A stretch of 64,000 nt of DNA from Isoetes taiwanensis (Eukaryota > Streptophyta > Lycopodiopsida > Isoetales > Isoetaceae), in assembly GCA_021234155.1 (NCBI GenBank), contig JAJEKV010000084.1, forward strand, positions 1,942,545-2,006,544. The letters run 5' to 3'. Each line of letters begins with the position of its first letter. Position 1 is the first letter of the stretch. The position numbers were made by a program, and so were the translations under genes. Positions 43,690-53,762 of this stretch are shown piece after piece. The notes below the pieces were generated by a model that did not search any database, was not told the origin of the DNA, and saw only the letters and a program-made list of their open reading frames with translations.

Positions 43690-45540
43690 GAAATTTAAAA
43701 TTTGGTACATACCTTTGGGTCTGTTCTTCAGAGTGGCTCTAATCCTGCTTCCGGAGTGTTAGCATCCTCGATACCTTCAACAAATCTTCAGCATACAGTC
43801 GTTGATGGGAGCTCTCTTCATCGATCTGTTCGTGGGCCAGTTTAAGGTAGCAAACACCTTTGATTTCTGTATAATGGGCTTTCCGGCAATAAGCAATAAG
43901 CAACTTGTACACAATGCCGGAAAAAAATAGTATGATGCCTTGCATGCATCTCGCCCAACCCATCTTCCAGCTTCCCTTGCCTTGCATCTTCCCTTGCTCC
44001 GGCCTTGCATCCGAGAAAAAAGGCGGTTCTGCTCTACTTTTCTGTATCTACCGAGAAAAAGGGGCGGCTCTTGCCGAAATGGTGGAAGCTTGTTTAGACA
44101 AGGGATATCCGACAACAGGGAGCCGCTTAAGGTCGTCGTGACTGAGGCCTTTACCTGCCTTTACCGTCGTCGAAGCCATGGGAATCGCCAGTTTATTTCC
44201 ATTTTGCGAGCAAAGAAATCGCCGGATCAATTTGGAAGGGGCTTTTTTATGGTGTATTTTGAGCAGGTTCTTGGAAAAAGGAAGGCGCTGGATTTGCTGC
44301 CGAATCAAAGGGGCGCTGGATGTAAATATGTTGGCAGATTATTTAGAATAGTCTCTGATTTCAGTAAATATTGTATGCCCTAAGCGCAAGACTGTAAGTA
44401 GTAAATTTGTAAAGGAGAAGCAAACTGGGAAAGATCTTCAGTTTTCTAGACTAGCTGTGGTATGATGAGGTTATGATGAAATCCGGCGGCATACTAGAGG
44501 ATTTTCAAGCAAAAGCTAGTAGATATTATTCTTCAGAGAGCGACGCGGAGGTCTCAGATGTGAGCGCTTCTAAAAGTAAGTCTTCAAATCTTGGTTAAAG
44601 AAATGCAGGCACGTGCGCTGCAACGGTGAATTCAAAGGGGCAGACCTGTACGCCGAGGATTGTAGTTCTTCCTGGTCTGCCGGATCTGGCTGCAAACGCG
44701 GTTCTTCTTCTCTTTATTCTGCCGGATCCGGATCTTGCCGTTTATCTGTATCTGTAGGGTAAGTCCCTGAGCTCTCTAAGAAACAGACAATGTAGCAAAT
44801 AGAAAAGCAAGAAGAAGACGAAGACAGATCAAGCAGAAACAAGGCATGAAGCAGATGGATCAAACAAGAAGCAGATGAGGAAGCAAGAAGCAGGGGAAGA
44901 AGCAGACAAAGATGCAAGACCCGCCACTATTTTGGCATCAAAACATGAAAGGCCCGCCCCTGTTTTGGCATCGAACATGAAAGGCCCGCCTTCTTTAGCA
45001 TCGAAGTTCTGCCGGAAGCACAAACAAGGGATTTTCGTCGGCCGCTGCTGCTGCTGCAAAATAAAAGATCGGAAAACTGGTGTGAACTGGGTAAGCTGGA
45101 GTTCTGTGTCTTAGGACCATTTGATTGTGGAAATTTTAACTGTATTGTTCTGTCCTCCGGAACATTCTTCTGACAGGTGTCCTGTTTTGCAGACCTTTCT
45201 GTTTTGTGGATCTTTGTTCTTGACATTTGCTTTCTTGAACACACCTGCAATAGTTTACAATTCAACATGCACGTGCAGTCCATGCACATTCTCGCCTTGC
45301 ACATTCTCAGCTTGGCTTCAGTCCATGCACATTCTCGCCTTGCGAGGCGAGAAATGGTCTAAGGCAAAATTAATGTCTAGGCTAAATTAATTAATTGTAT
45401 ATATTGACTCGTAAATGTTTCTCTAATTTATATATTTAATTACATTGACAAACTAATTATATTAATTTATATATGTCCTCTAATTAATTAATTTGTAATT
45501 TATTTATTTATTTAAATTATGAATATTGTATTATTATTTT
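43690..45540. other. Unrecognised sequence with medium ORFs
   Basis: The longest is a plus ORF of 147 codons (43940-44383), Arg/Leu/Ser-rich with no motif I recognise. It overlaps ORFs on both strands, so it is weakly supported. A downstream piece reads SSESDAEVSDVSASKSK (about 44533-44583) like an acidic nuclear-protein fragment. CATGCACATTCTCGCCTTGC is repeated near 45280-45345. Confidence 0.3.
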
Positions 45541-45544
45541 TATT

Positions 45545-45905
45545 TTGGAAGGGGTGGGGGAGACTCTTGCCCCCTTTGCCCCTCCCTCTCCTCCTTTGCC
45601 CTTTTGCTCTTCTCTACCCTCCCTCCCCCACACGATTCTTCCAACTTATCCCCTTCCCCTTCCCTTGCCACTTCCCTCCCCTTGCCACTTCCCTCCCCTC
45701 CCCTTGCCCCCTCTTCTCCCCACCCTTTTGGAACTCACTCTTCTCCCTCCCCTTGCACCCTCCTCTCACCTCCCCTTGCCCCCTCTTCTCACCCCCCTTT
45801 TTGAACTTCCTCCCTCCCCCCTTCTTCTAACTTAACCCCTTCCTTACTTCTCTCAACTTCTCCCCCAACTTCTCCCCTTTCCCTTCCCCTCCCCCTCCCC
45901 CTGAT
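45545..45905. repeat. C/T-rich polypyrimidine tract (~350 bp)
   Basis: Nearly pure pyrimidine on the plus strand, built from CCCTTGCCACTTCCCTCC-like and CCCCTCTTCTC-like modules repeated several times. Three-frame ORFs here (Pro/Leu/Ser only) are composition artefacts. Confidence 0.85.
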
Positions 45906-46014
45906 CTAACAACGATTCAATGAAAATTTTTTTGTCAGTATGAGTCCCATTTTCAGTCTGAGTCCCAAAATTCGAGATTTGTCCCACTTTAATTAAATAC
46001 GACTTACAGGCTGA

Positions 46015-46420
46015 TTTCCTACAACTCCGTCAGCTTATATACTCAACAATATCTACTTGTGCTTTAGCAGACACCAGTTTTGGTTCCGTCAATACTATAG
46101 TGAGCATATCTACTTGCTATGCCCTTGCCAATTATGTAGAACATCAAATTTTCCTCTCTCTGCTTCATGCCAAATAAAGTGGTGTTAATTTTCTATGTGC
46201 TTTGTTGTAGGATGACATGTCGGATTTCCATTCATAGCTACTCCGTTTTGTTGTCACAATACAAGGGCATGGCATTTGTACATGCATTACCAAGTTCTAC
46301 TAGCATTCTCTGTAACCAAAAAAATTCAGATGTTGCCAGAGAAACTGCCATATACTCTACCTCTGCACTTGATTTGGCTACACATTCTTTCTTTTTCTCA
46401 AAATATAAGGGCATTCTTTT
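46015..46420 (-). pseudogene. Ty1/copia RNase H relic
   Basis: On the minus strand (about 46400 down to 46130) reads KKKECVAKSSAEVEYMAVSLATSEFFWLQ..., LVELGNACTNAMPLYCDNK..., then a broken TKHIE..HHF. This matches the copia RNase H order 'SSAEAEYRA...L.CDN...H.RTKHIEVD.HF'. It is damaged by stops and lies directly beside the right inverted repeat at 45981-46005. Confidence 0.75.
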
Positions 46421-46764
46421 ATTTTCTCTTTTTTTTTTAATTGGAAGTGGTAATTCCTGTCATCCCTCTTAGGAAGATTGTCCTTGGAGCATAAATGGTG
46501 GGTATAAGGCATGTTTATGTCTACCATATAAATATACAGTTACCTCAGAGAAACATTAAGCACCTTACAATTTTTCTAAGCAAAGTGATTGGCCATCCCT
46601 TATGTAATTTAGTTATTGAAGTGAAAGTTTGAAAGGCCATTTTTGCTATTTTTTTCTCTAATACATGCCTAAACTCAAATGGCGATCCCTTCTTCAACCT
46701 TTTTTTTTTTGAAGGCACGGTAGTTTTTATAATTCATTTCTTGATGCGTACATGTGAGGACAAA

Positions 46765-47424
46765 GAAAGATCACAAGGCACTTAAGCTGTACCTAGATGC
46801 TACTTTCCTTCGCAAGCTCTGGGATGCAGATGCTCTGACGCACGTTAAGCTGGCACACTATCAGCAGCAAGTCAATCCTAGGCTCACGAGAAGCCCACAC
46901 TAGTACTTGTACACCTAGCTGCCCATGAAGAAGCGCAGACTTATAGCTTCTATTCGCACGGGTGCACATCGCCTCCGCATTGAAACAGGACGTTGGGATC
47001 GGGAAGCACGAGAGCAAAGGCTTTGCCAGTGTTGCCACCAGGGCGCCATTGAGGATGAATGTCATGCCCTCCAGATCTGCCCAGCGTTTGCCCATATCCG
47101 AGAGCGATATGTTCGATTACTAGTGCCTGACCAGCTGTTGCATCAGTTATTGGCTACGGCGTCAGTGGGTTTGTTGGGGTCATACCTCCAGGAGGTTATG
47201 GATGCACGGACTCAGTTGTGTCCTCCGGGACGGTACTATCCTGTACAATTGTACAGCGTGCCAGCATACTTATTACTGCTAAGGTTTTTCCCTCGAAAAC
47301 CCTTCGGGGCGGGGGTTTTTTAATCATGTCAGTAATACGCTTGCTGCTCTCTTTTTTGTTGTGTCCCATAGGCCAATCGGTCTCCGTGGATGCTAAAAAA
47401 TCTATTCTATTCTATTCTATTCTT
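46765..47424 (+). pseudogene. 5'-truncated LINE fragment with ATTCT tail
   Basis: It is related to the full-length LINE at 5.6-11.1 kb. The reading LYLDATFLRKLWDADALTHV, then (ORF 46925-47323) SIRTGAHRLRIETGRW and LCQCCHQGAIEDECHALQIC, corresponds to ARFRMGSHDLRIEKDRW and the C-terminal CCHC knuckle of that ORF2. A 3' UTR with GAAAACCCTTCGGGGCGGGGGTTTTT follows, and the element ends in the pentamer run (TCTAT)n at 47401-47424. Typical of a 5'-truncated insertion. Confidence 0.75.
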
Positions 47425-48395
47425 CAACTTTTTAGCGCTTCAAGTGGTCAAATTTAGGCAAACAACAAATTTATATGTAAAACTAATGACTCAAGTTATA
47501 TATTGATAGACCCAAAAAAGAAGTTTTTTTGCCATTAGGGTTCAAATTACTTATTTACCAAAAATCATTATCATTTATGATAGATTATTATTAATACATT
47601 TTGTAAGTAAGTATAGGCTCTGATAAAAATCCTCAAGGATATACGACTATAGGTTTTTGCTAAAATAGGCGATTCAGGGCCAAATGGCCCTCAGCTAAAT
47701 TTTTTGACTTACATGTCCAAAACAATCCTTCAATGGCACGATGTTAGGATCCGAGATTATCCAAGACAGGTGATCCATGTTGTCGTTGGGGTCCCAAACC
47801 TCCAAGTTCAATGATTCATGCCGTCATTGCCCTCCAGAACCCTTCAAGTCCGATGCTCCACTATCTCTTGACCTGGAACTATAATTAAGTATTGAGAATG
47901 TGCATCTTTAATGTACTGCAAATCAAAGAACTGTCTGGTGCCTAGTGGATATATTTGTCTGTTGAAACCTCCTTCCATAAAGTCTAGTCCTATCGTATTC
48001 AGAAGCTTTTGGCGAGGAATGGAATGGACAACAGGATCATGAACTACAAGGTCAGCTACTGAAGTCTTGCATTCTGAGGTGATGAAGGGATATTATAATT
48101 GGAGCCTTTTTCTGCTTCTTTCCCCGTCTGTCTGGGGGACGCAACCATACGTAAGAATTTCCATTTCATATAGCTCAATGCATTTTTGATTGGCTGTCCC
48201 GGATTGGAAAAGCTTTTTCTTCACTAAGTTGTGACTGCAACTTACTCATTCCTATTCACTCCTCTAATTAAGGGTGTCGTAGAAGGGATAGGTTTCGGAA
48301 TTACGATCAAATCCGACTTCAGACAAGACATGTCATATAATTGTTGTCATGGTAAATATTGGTTTGTTGGATAAGAATCATTACCCAAGCACAGA
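47425..48395. other. No recognisable gene
   Basis: AT-rich, no supported ORF. A short GC-richer part (47740-47880) has locally repeated phrasing (CCAAACCTCCAAGTTCAATG / CCAGAACCCTTCAAGTCCGATG) but no meaning I can assign. Confidence 0.35.
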
Positions 48396-48955
48396 TATGT
48401 CATCGATTCGCGTAGCGGATCGACATTCTTGCACAAGACGAGCATGTACGCATTGCATGCGTCGCATGCATGCATCGCATGCATTTTTAGGCCGTTCATT
48501 AGGTTGGGGGATCGCTATTTATTGTAGAGTTCTTCATCGACGTCTCATCGGTGCTTTCTCATCTCTCAGCAGTATCCATGGCTTCTATTCTTTGATCTCA
48601 TGCGGAGGAGTGGCTTCTTCTTGCATGAGCTACTCTTTCTTGACCATTCATATCTTTTCTAACCTCTTCTATCTTTGCCCTTTTGTCCGGCATAGGACAA
48701 TCTTCAACTTTTCTCCTCGGATCTAGTATTTGAAGTTCTCTGGTATCGGGATGTTGTTGGTTTCATGCGAGTCGCAGTGTAAGAATGTCATCGATTCGCG
48801 AAGCAGATCGACATTCTTGCACAAGCATGCATTGCATGCATCGCATGCATTTTTAGGCCGTTCATCAGGTTGGGGGATCGCTATTTATTGCAGAGTTCTT
48901 CATCGACGTTTCATCGGCGCTTTCTCATCTCTCAGCAGTATCCATGGCTCCCACC
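48396..48955. repeat. Direct repeat of ~165-190 bp, two copies
   Basis: Copies at about 48399-48582 and 48788-48953 share ATCGATTCGCG, a CATGCAT/GCATGC-rich core, TTTTTAGGCCGTTCAT, GGTTGGGGGATCGCTATTTATTG and TCATCTCTCAGCAGTATCCATGG. The second copy lacks about 20 bp of the core. Its end overlaps the start of the long inverted repeat. Confidence 0.85.
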
Positions 48956-49923
48956 CTCCCCCCCCTCCAAATTGTTATTTATATGTTAATATTTGTTATA
49001 ATTGTCGCGTGCGCAGCGTGACCCCTCGCTTTTGGAGGTGTAAATGTTGTTTTTCGGCGTGGCGCGGCGTGACCAACCCTCGATTTTCAAGGTTTTTAGC
49101 TATTGGTTTTTGTTGGTGATGTGCGGGTCCGGGGGTGATGCGTGACCGGTATTCTTCGTGGAGCATGGGTTTTTATGGGAGCGTTTAGTAGCCTGCGTGG
49201 TCCAAGCCCCTTGCCGATTTTTTATCGCTAGGGTTTTCCTTGAAAACCGAAAGGGCGGGTTTTTAATCCGGCGATAAGCTCTCGGCGAGTACACTAGCCA
49301 ACATCTGTAGCACACAATTTTATTTGGGGTCCAGGTGTTATAACTGGATATTCCCTATGTTTTTCATTTTTTGGGTTGCCTGTGATGTGCAGCCACCCAC
49401 CCTATACCATTGTAGAAAAAACTGCTGAGATGAATGAAAAGCCTAGATAGGCGATCGTATAGGGTGGGTAGCTGCACATCGCAGGCTACCCAAAAAATGA
49501 AAAACATAGGGAATATCCAGTTATAACACCTTAACCCCAAATAAAATTGTGGGGATTAAAAAACCCCGCCCTTTCGGGTTTTCGAGGAAAAACCCTAGCG
49601 ATAAAATCTCGGCAAGGGGCTTGGACAACGCAGGGTTGCTAAACGTTCCCACAAAAAAACCCACGCTCCACAGAGAATACCGAAGTCGCGCATCACCCTG
49701 GACCTGCACATCACCAACAGAAAAACTAATAGCGAAAAAGCCTCGAAAAGCGAGGGGCTGGTCACGCGTGCCACGCGACAAAAAACAACATTTACGCCTC
49801 GAAAAAGCGAGGGGCTGGTCACGCATGCCACGCGACAATTATAACAAATATGAAAATATAAATAACAATTTTAAAGGGGGAGAGTGGGAGCCATGGATAC
49901 CGGCGAGAGATGAGAAAGCGCCG
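48914..49923. repeat. Long inverted repeat (arms ~0.48 kb, loop 49 bp)
   Basis: Left arm 48914-49407 and right arm 49457-49923 are reverse complements with moderate divergence and some indels. Anchors are CGGCGCTTTCTCATC at the outer ends, TTATAACTGGATATTCCCTATG in the middle and CACCCTATAC/GTATAGGGTG at the loop. Each arm holds GGGTTTTCC...GAAAACCGAAAGGGCGGG-like sequence. A transcript would be a near-continuous double-stranded RNA; it could also be a foldback transposon. Confidence 0.9.
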
Positions 49924-49934
49924 CATTTGCGTTA

Positions 49935-52155
49935 TTGCCCGGTGAGAGTCAAACCTTCATTTGCAATCGCGACGGACGCGTATCTTACCAAAGCTACCCG
50001 AATTGCCTACCGTTGATGGATGTTTATGAGGAAGCGGGATTTAGTGCGAAGAGTCGTGCATTAAACCATCCATTTTGCCTTCACCGGGCTTGGTGTTTGC
50101 TGGGTGGAGAGTTTGTGCGATTAGGGATGCCATCCTCGGTTGCTTTGATGGGTAGGACATACCATAAAATACATCCTACGTCAAAACCCGCCGGTCATTG
50201 CATTGGTATATTCATGACAATAGTGAGAGAGAGCGGGTTGGCGGAAAGGAAGTTATTACCCGTTGCATGGGTGACGAATAAGCGGCGACTCTAGAGGCTG
50301 TTAATCCTTCTTGTCATATGATAAGGCGAGTGAAGCAAATGCGGTTGGAGTCCGTGTTCTTGACATTGAATGGGCCAGTTGCAAGTGATGAAGTTGCTGC
50401 CATAGTGCATGCAAATAACTCAGTCACAATTAATCCAAGAATAGCGGTTTTTGGCTTCACCAAGATCAACGACCGTTTTTATGAATATATTTGGATCGGC
50501 AATATGAACCCTTGCAATACCCGCTTATATTTCTAATTTGGGGACGGCGGGGATGGTTCCACGATAATGACCGCCAGATGTCGCAGGTGGATTGGTATAG
50601 GTCACGTTTGCTTCATGAGGTGCGGTTTCTTCAGTTAGGGTCTGACGTGTGAATACCTTGTGGATATGTATTCTAGGGTCGAAGAAGAAAGGCTGAATTT
50701 CTTGGCAACTAATGGATATGAGAGGTCGAGGTTTATGTTTGACGATTCAAATGTTGAGGAGGATGATGATTTTATTGAGAACCAGGGTGGGCAGTATGTC
50801 CGACGGTCGCTCCCTTCGTCTTTTATTGGTTCTAGGCGGTGGTGCTCGGTCAGATTGGATCGTTAGCTCTTGCAAGAGTGAGGGGCCTCTAGCACATTTA
50901 TTACAATGACTACGAATCCGGATTGACCAGAGATCAAGGCAGTGTTGCGTGTTGGGCAAACTGCTGCAGATGTGCCAATTATTGTTGTCAGGTCATTCCA
51001 TGCTCGTTTCCAATCTTTGAAGGATTTCTTGCGTTCTTATGTTGGTCCGCTTGCGTATATGATCCATGTTATAGAATTCCTGAAATGTGGGCTGCCTCAT
51101 GGCCATATTGTACTTAAAACAGAACATGAGATTCCATTTGAGGTCATTGACTTGCTAATATCCGCTGAGATTCCAGAAAATGATGAGGTGCTTGCTCAAA
51201 TGGTACGAAAATATATGTTGCTGTTGGCATTATCCTCGAGACTTGACTACAAGAACACATTTGGACTCGAAGGGTTATGTGCAGTATCGAAGAAGGAAAG
51301 TCAAAGATAGATATGTTGTGTCATACTCACCTTTCCTGTTAAAGCAGTTTGATTGTCATATCAATGTTGATGTTGCTTCGACTGTTCATATCTTCATGTA
51401 CCTATACAGCTATATTTATAAAGGTTTTGACAAGGTGGAGTATCGAATTGATCATGAACGACAATTTGATGATGGAATACGTGATTACCAAAGTGCAAGG
51501 TATCTATCGTCAACTGAGGCAGGATGGCGAGTACTAAAGTTTCATGTCACAGAAAAGTATCCTGGTGTTAAGTGTCTTCCACTTCATCGTCAACAAAGAA
51601 CGAGTAGATCATATAGGAGGCCCAACAACGCTTCGTTGCTTGATCGTTACCCTTATTTGTAGAATAAGGTTGGTGATGCCACGTGAGGGGGAGCTATTCT
51701 ATTTGCGACAGTTGTTGCTGCATACTCCAGCGAGGTGTTGGGAAGACTTAAAGAAGTATAATGGGACTACCTATGATACGTATCAAGAAGTGGTAACTGT
51801 TATGGGTTTATTGCATGATAGATCAGAGCCAGTTGTGACAATGCAAGAGGCAGTGTTGGCGTTGCAAACGCCGTCGCAGTTGCATTTCCTTTTTGCATTG
51901 CTTATCCTTGATGGCGCTCCGGCAAGTGAGTTGTGGTCGAATTTTCATGATGAGCTGATAAAGGACTTCTATGATATTTCAGAGACAGGCACTTTGCTTG
52001 CAGAGCAGCAAGCTCTTTTGTGCATTGAAAATGTGCTTGTGCAACATGGCTCTAGTGTTGCTGGCTTTGGGCTGCCTGAAATCCACATTCGGTCACAGCT
52101 AGTGTTGCAAGAGTTGTCAAAGTTTCCTCACCATAGATCTTACATAGAAGAGTAA
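49935..52155 (+). pseudogene. Helitron Rep (HUH endonuclease) region
   Basis: Broken into several frames. N-terminal part (49935-50536): ALMGRTYHKIH corresponds to the 'fri.G.vYHri' motif; EVAAIVHANN follows. The 'LPSSFIGSRRW' motif lies at 50810-50845 and ITMTTNPD.PEI near 50905-50935. The HUH-type site is EFLKCGLPHGHIVL (about 51075-51115). Then come AEIPENDE, YVVSYSPFLLKQFDCHINVDV (51315-51375, within 21-residue family wording) and the two-tyrosine motif YLYSYIYKGFDK (51400-51435). The last ORF (51544-52155) has GELFYLRQLLLHTP and the inter-domain region, and stops one codon pair before the helicase in the same frame. Confidence 0.8.
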
Positions 52156-52161
52156 AAAAAG

Positions 52162-53540
52162 ATGCGTGATAAGATGAACGTGAATCAAGGACAAATATAT
52201 GATTATGTTCAGAAGACGGTGCATGGGCCAGGGATAAAAAGACCTGTGTTTATTGATGGGAAAGCTGGTACAGGTAAGACTTTCCTACTCAATGCTATAT
52301 GTTTGTTAATCAGAGGGTCCCAGTTGATTGTTTTGCCCTGTGCAACAACTGCATTGGCTGGCCTGTTATACCCAGGAGGGAAAACTGCGCACTCATTGTT
52401 TCAAATTCCTGTAACTGAGAATAGTGTTGCTGTGCACTCGACTATTGAGGCCACGTCTGAGAAAGCGAGCTTGCTGATTGAATGCCATTTAATCATTTGG
52501 GATGAATTTGCGATGGCAAATAGAGCTGCGATTGAATCAGCAAGTGTGATTCTACAGGAATTGTGTAGAAATGATGTTCCATTTGGAGGAAAATGTTTTG
52601 TGGCTGCAGGCGACTTTAGGCAGATAGCGCCCATAGTACCAGGTGCAGGGAGAAGTGCAACAGTAGCTGCTTCTATTAAATCATCTGAGATTTGGAGAGC
52701 ATTTATTATTCACAAGTTAGATGTATCGGTTAGAAATGCTGCGGACCCAGAGTTAATAACATTAGTGTCGTCCATAGGTGAGAATTGGCAATCAGATGTT
52801 GTGACATTTGATTTGTTTTCCACAACAACATCTATGGAAGAGGCACGGGAATTCTTATACCCGGCAGATATTGTTTGTAGACCAACTTTGTGTGAAAGAA
52901 GAGCATTTTTATCTCCATTAAATGTGCATGTGGATGAGTTTAACAGGTCTATTCTTGATCGTATGCCAGGTCTGGAAAAGAGAGAGATATTATTCTCAGG
53001 ATTCCATAAGTGAAAGTGACCACGTAATTCACACAAGCATTCTTGCTGAAAATGAGTTTCTTCATAGTTATGATCACCCGACTTTGCCCAAACACACGCT
53101 TTGTCTTAAAGTAGGAGCTGTGTGTCAAATTATGAGATTGTTGGATGCGAGTAAAGGGCTTGTGAAGAATGCTAGAGTTGTTATACATGAAATGCACAAC
53201 AGATTTGTGACTGTCCGGCTCCTTGGACATGAGGACACGAGCTCAGAAAATATACATGCGATTTGTCGGGCAGATTTCTTTCACCAGCCAGCGCACTGCC
53301 CTTTTACAGTACATAGACGTCAGCTGCCGCTCAAGCTGACATACTCAACGACATTCCACAGTTGTCTTGGCCTAACATTAGATAAAATAGTCCTGGATTT
53401 GCGAACGAATGTGTTTGCTCATGGGCAATTGTACATGGCATTGACAAGAATATGAACTAGGGAAGATGCGCTGATCCTACAGAACGAGGAACTGGCATCT
53501 GTAACGACTAGAAATGTTGTTTTTAGAGAATTGCTTGAAT
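52162..53540 (+). pseudogene. Helitron PIF1-type helicase
   Basis: SF1 DNA helicase domain of the Helitron protein. The first ORF (52162-53013) has Walker A GKAGTGKTFL, Ia-like TTALAGLL..GGKTAHSLF, Walker B-type IIWDEFAMA, motif III AAGDFRQIAPIVPG and the following SEIW.AF segment. A frameshift near 53000 moves to the ORF 52922-53455, with LKVGAVCQIMRLLDASKGL, FTVHRRQLPLKLTYSTTFHS and FAHGQLYMALTRI, the C-terminal motifs. The Met at 52162 is in frame with the Rep ORF; a single TAA at 52153 separates them, so Rep and helicase were once one protein, as usual. Confidence 0.85.
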
Positions 53541-53762
53541 AGTTGGTAATTTTTTTTCGCCATTATTTGTGATGGGGTTCTGATAACTTTAATTGTGTTC
53601 TGAAAATGTGTGTTCGTTGTGTTCGCAGCAGCTAGGTAATTCTCGTGGCTGACCTCTTCGTGTGTGCATGATGATGAGGTATCCCTTGATGTCATCTCTT
53701 CTACTATGTATGTAAAGATTTTTATTTTGCGGAAATGTTGCAGTACAAATGATGCTGAAAAC
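53541..53762. other. Spacer between helicase and RPA-like gene
   Basis: AT-rich, with a possible splice acceptor (TTCGCAG near 53630) and leader. The minus-strand ORFs here have no motif. Confidence 0.4.

Larger units (their letters stand above)
41405..46005. mobile_element. Candidate non-autonomous DNA transposon with 25-bp terminal inverted repeats
   Basis: The left end (41405-41429) starts AAGTCGTATTTAATTAAAGT and ends GGGAC. The right end (45981-46005) is its exact reverse complement over all 25 bases. Directly outside, ACAG occurs on both sides (41401-41404 and 46006-46009), as expected for a 4-bp target duplication. Inside are hairpin minisatellites, local duplications and a pyrimidine tract, but I find no transposase. 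The superfamily is unclear. Confidence 0.45.

Noticed and set aside
43940-44383. 147-codon ORF as a gene
   Set aside because: Overlaps long ORFs in other frames and on the other strand, no motif, inside a repeat-rich unit; kept only as unrecognised sequence.
45519-45835. Three overlapping ORFs of about 92-103 codons
   Set aside because: They arise from the C/T-rich tract; all three frames read Pro/Leu/Ser only.
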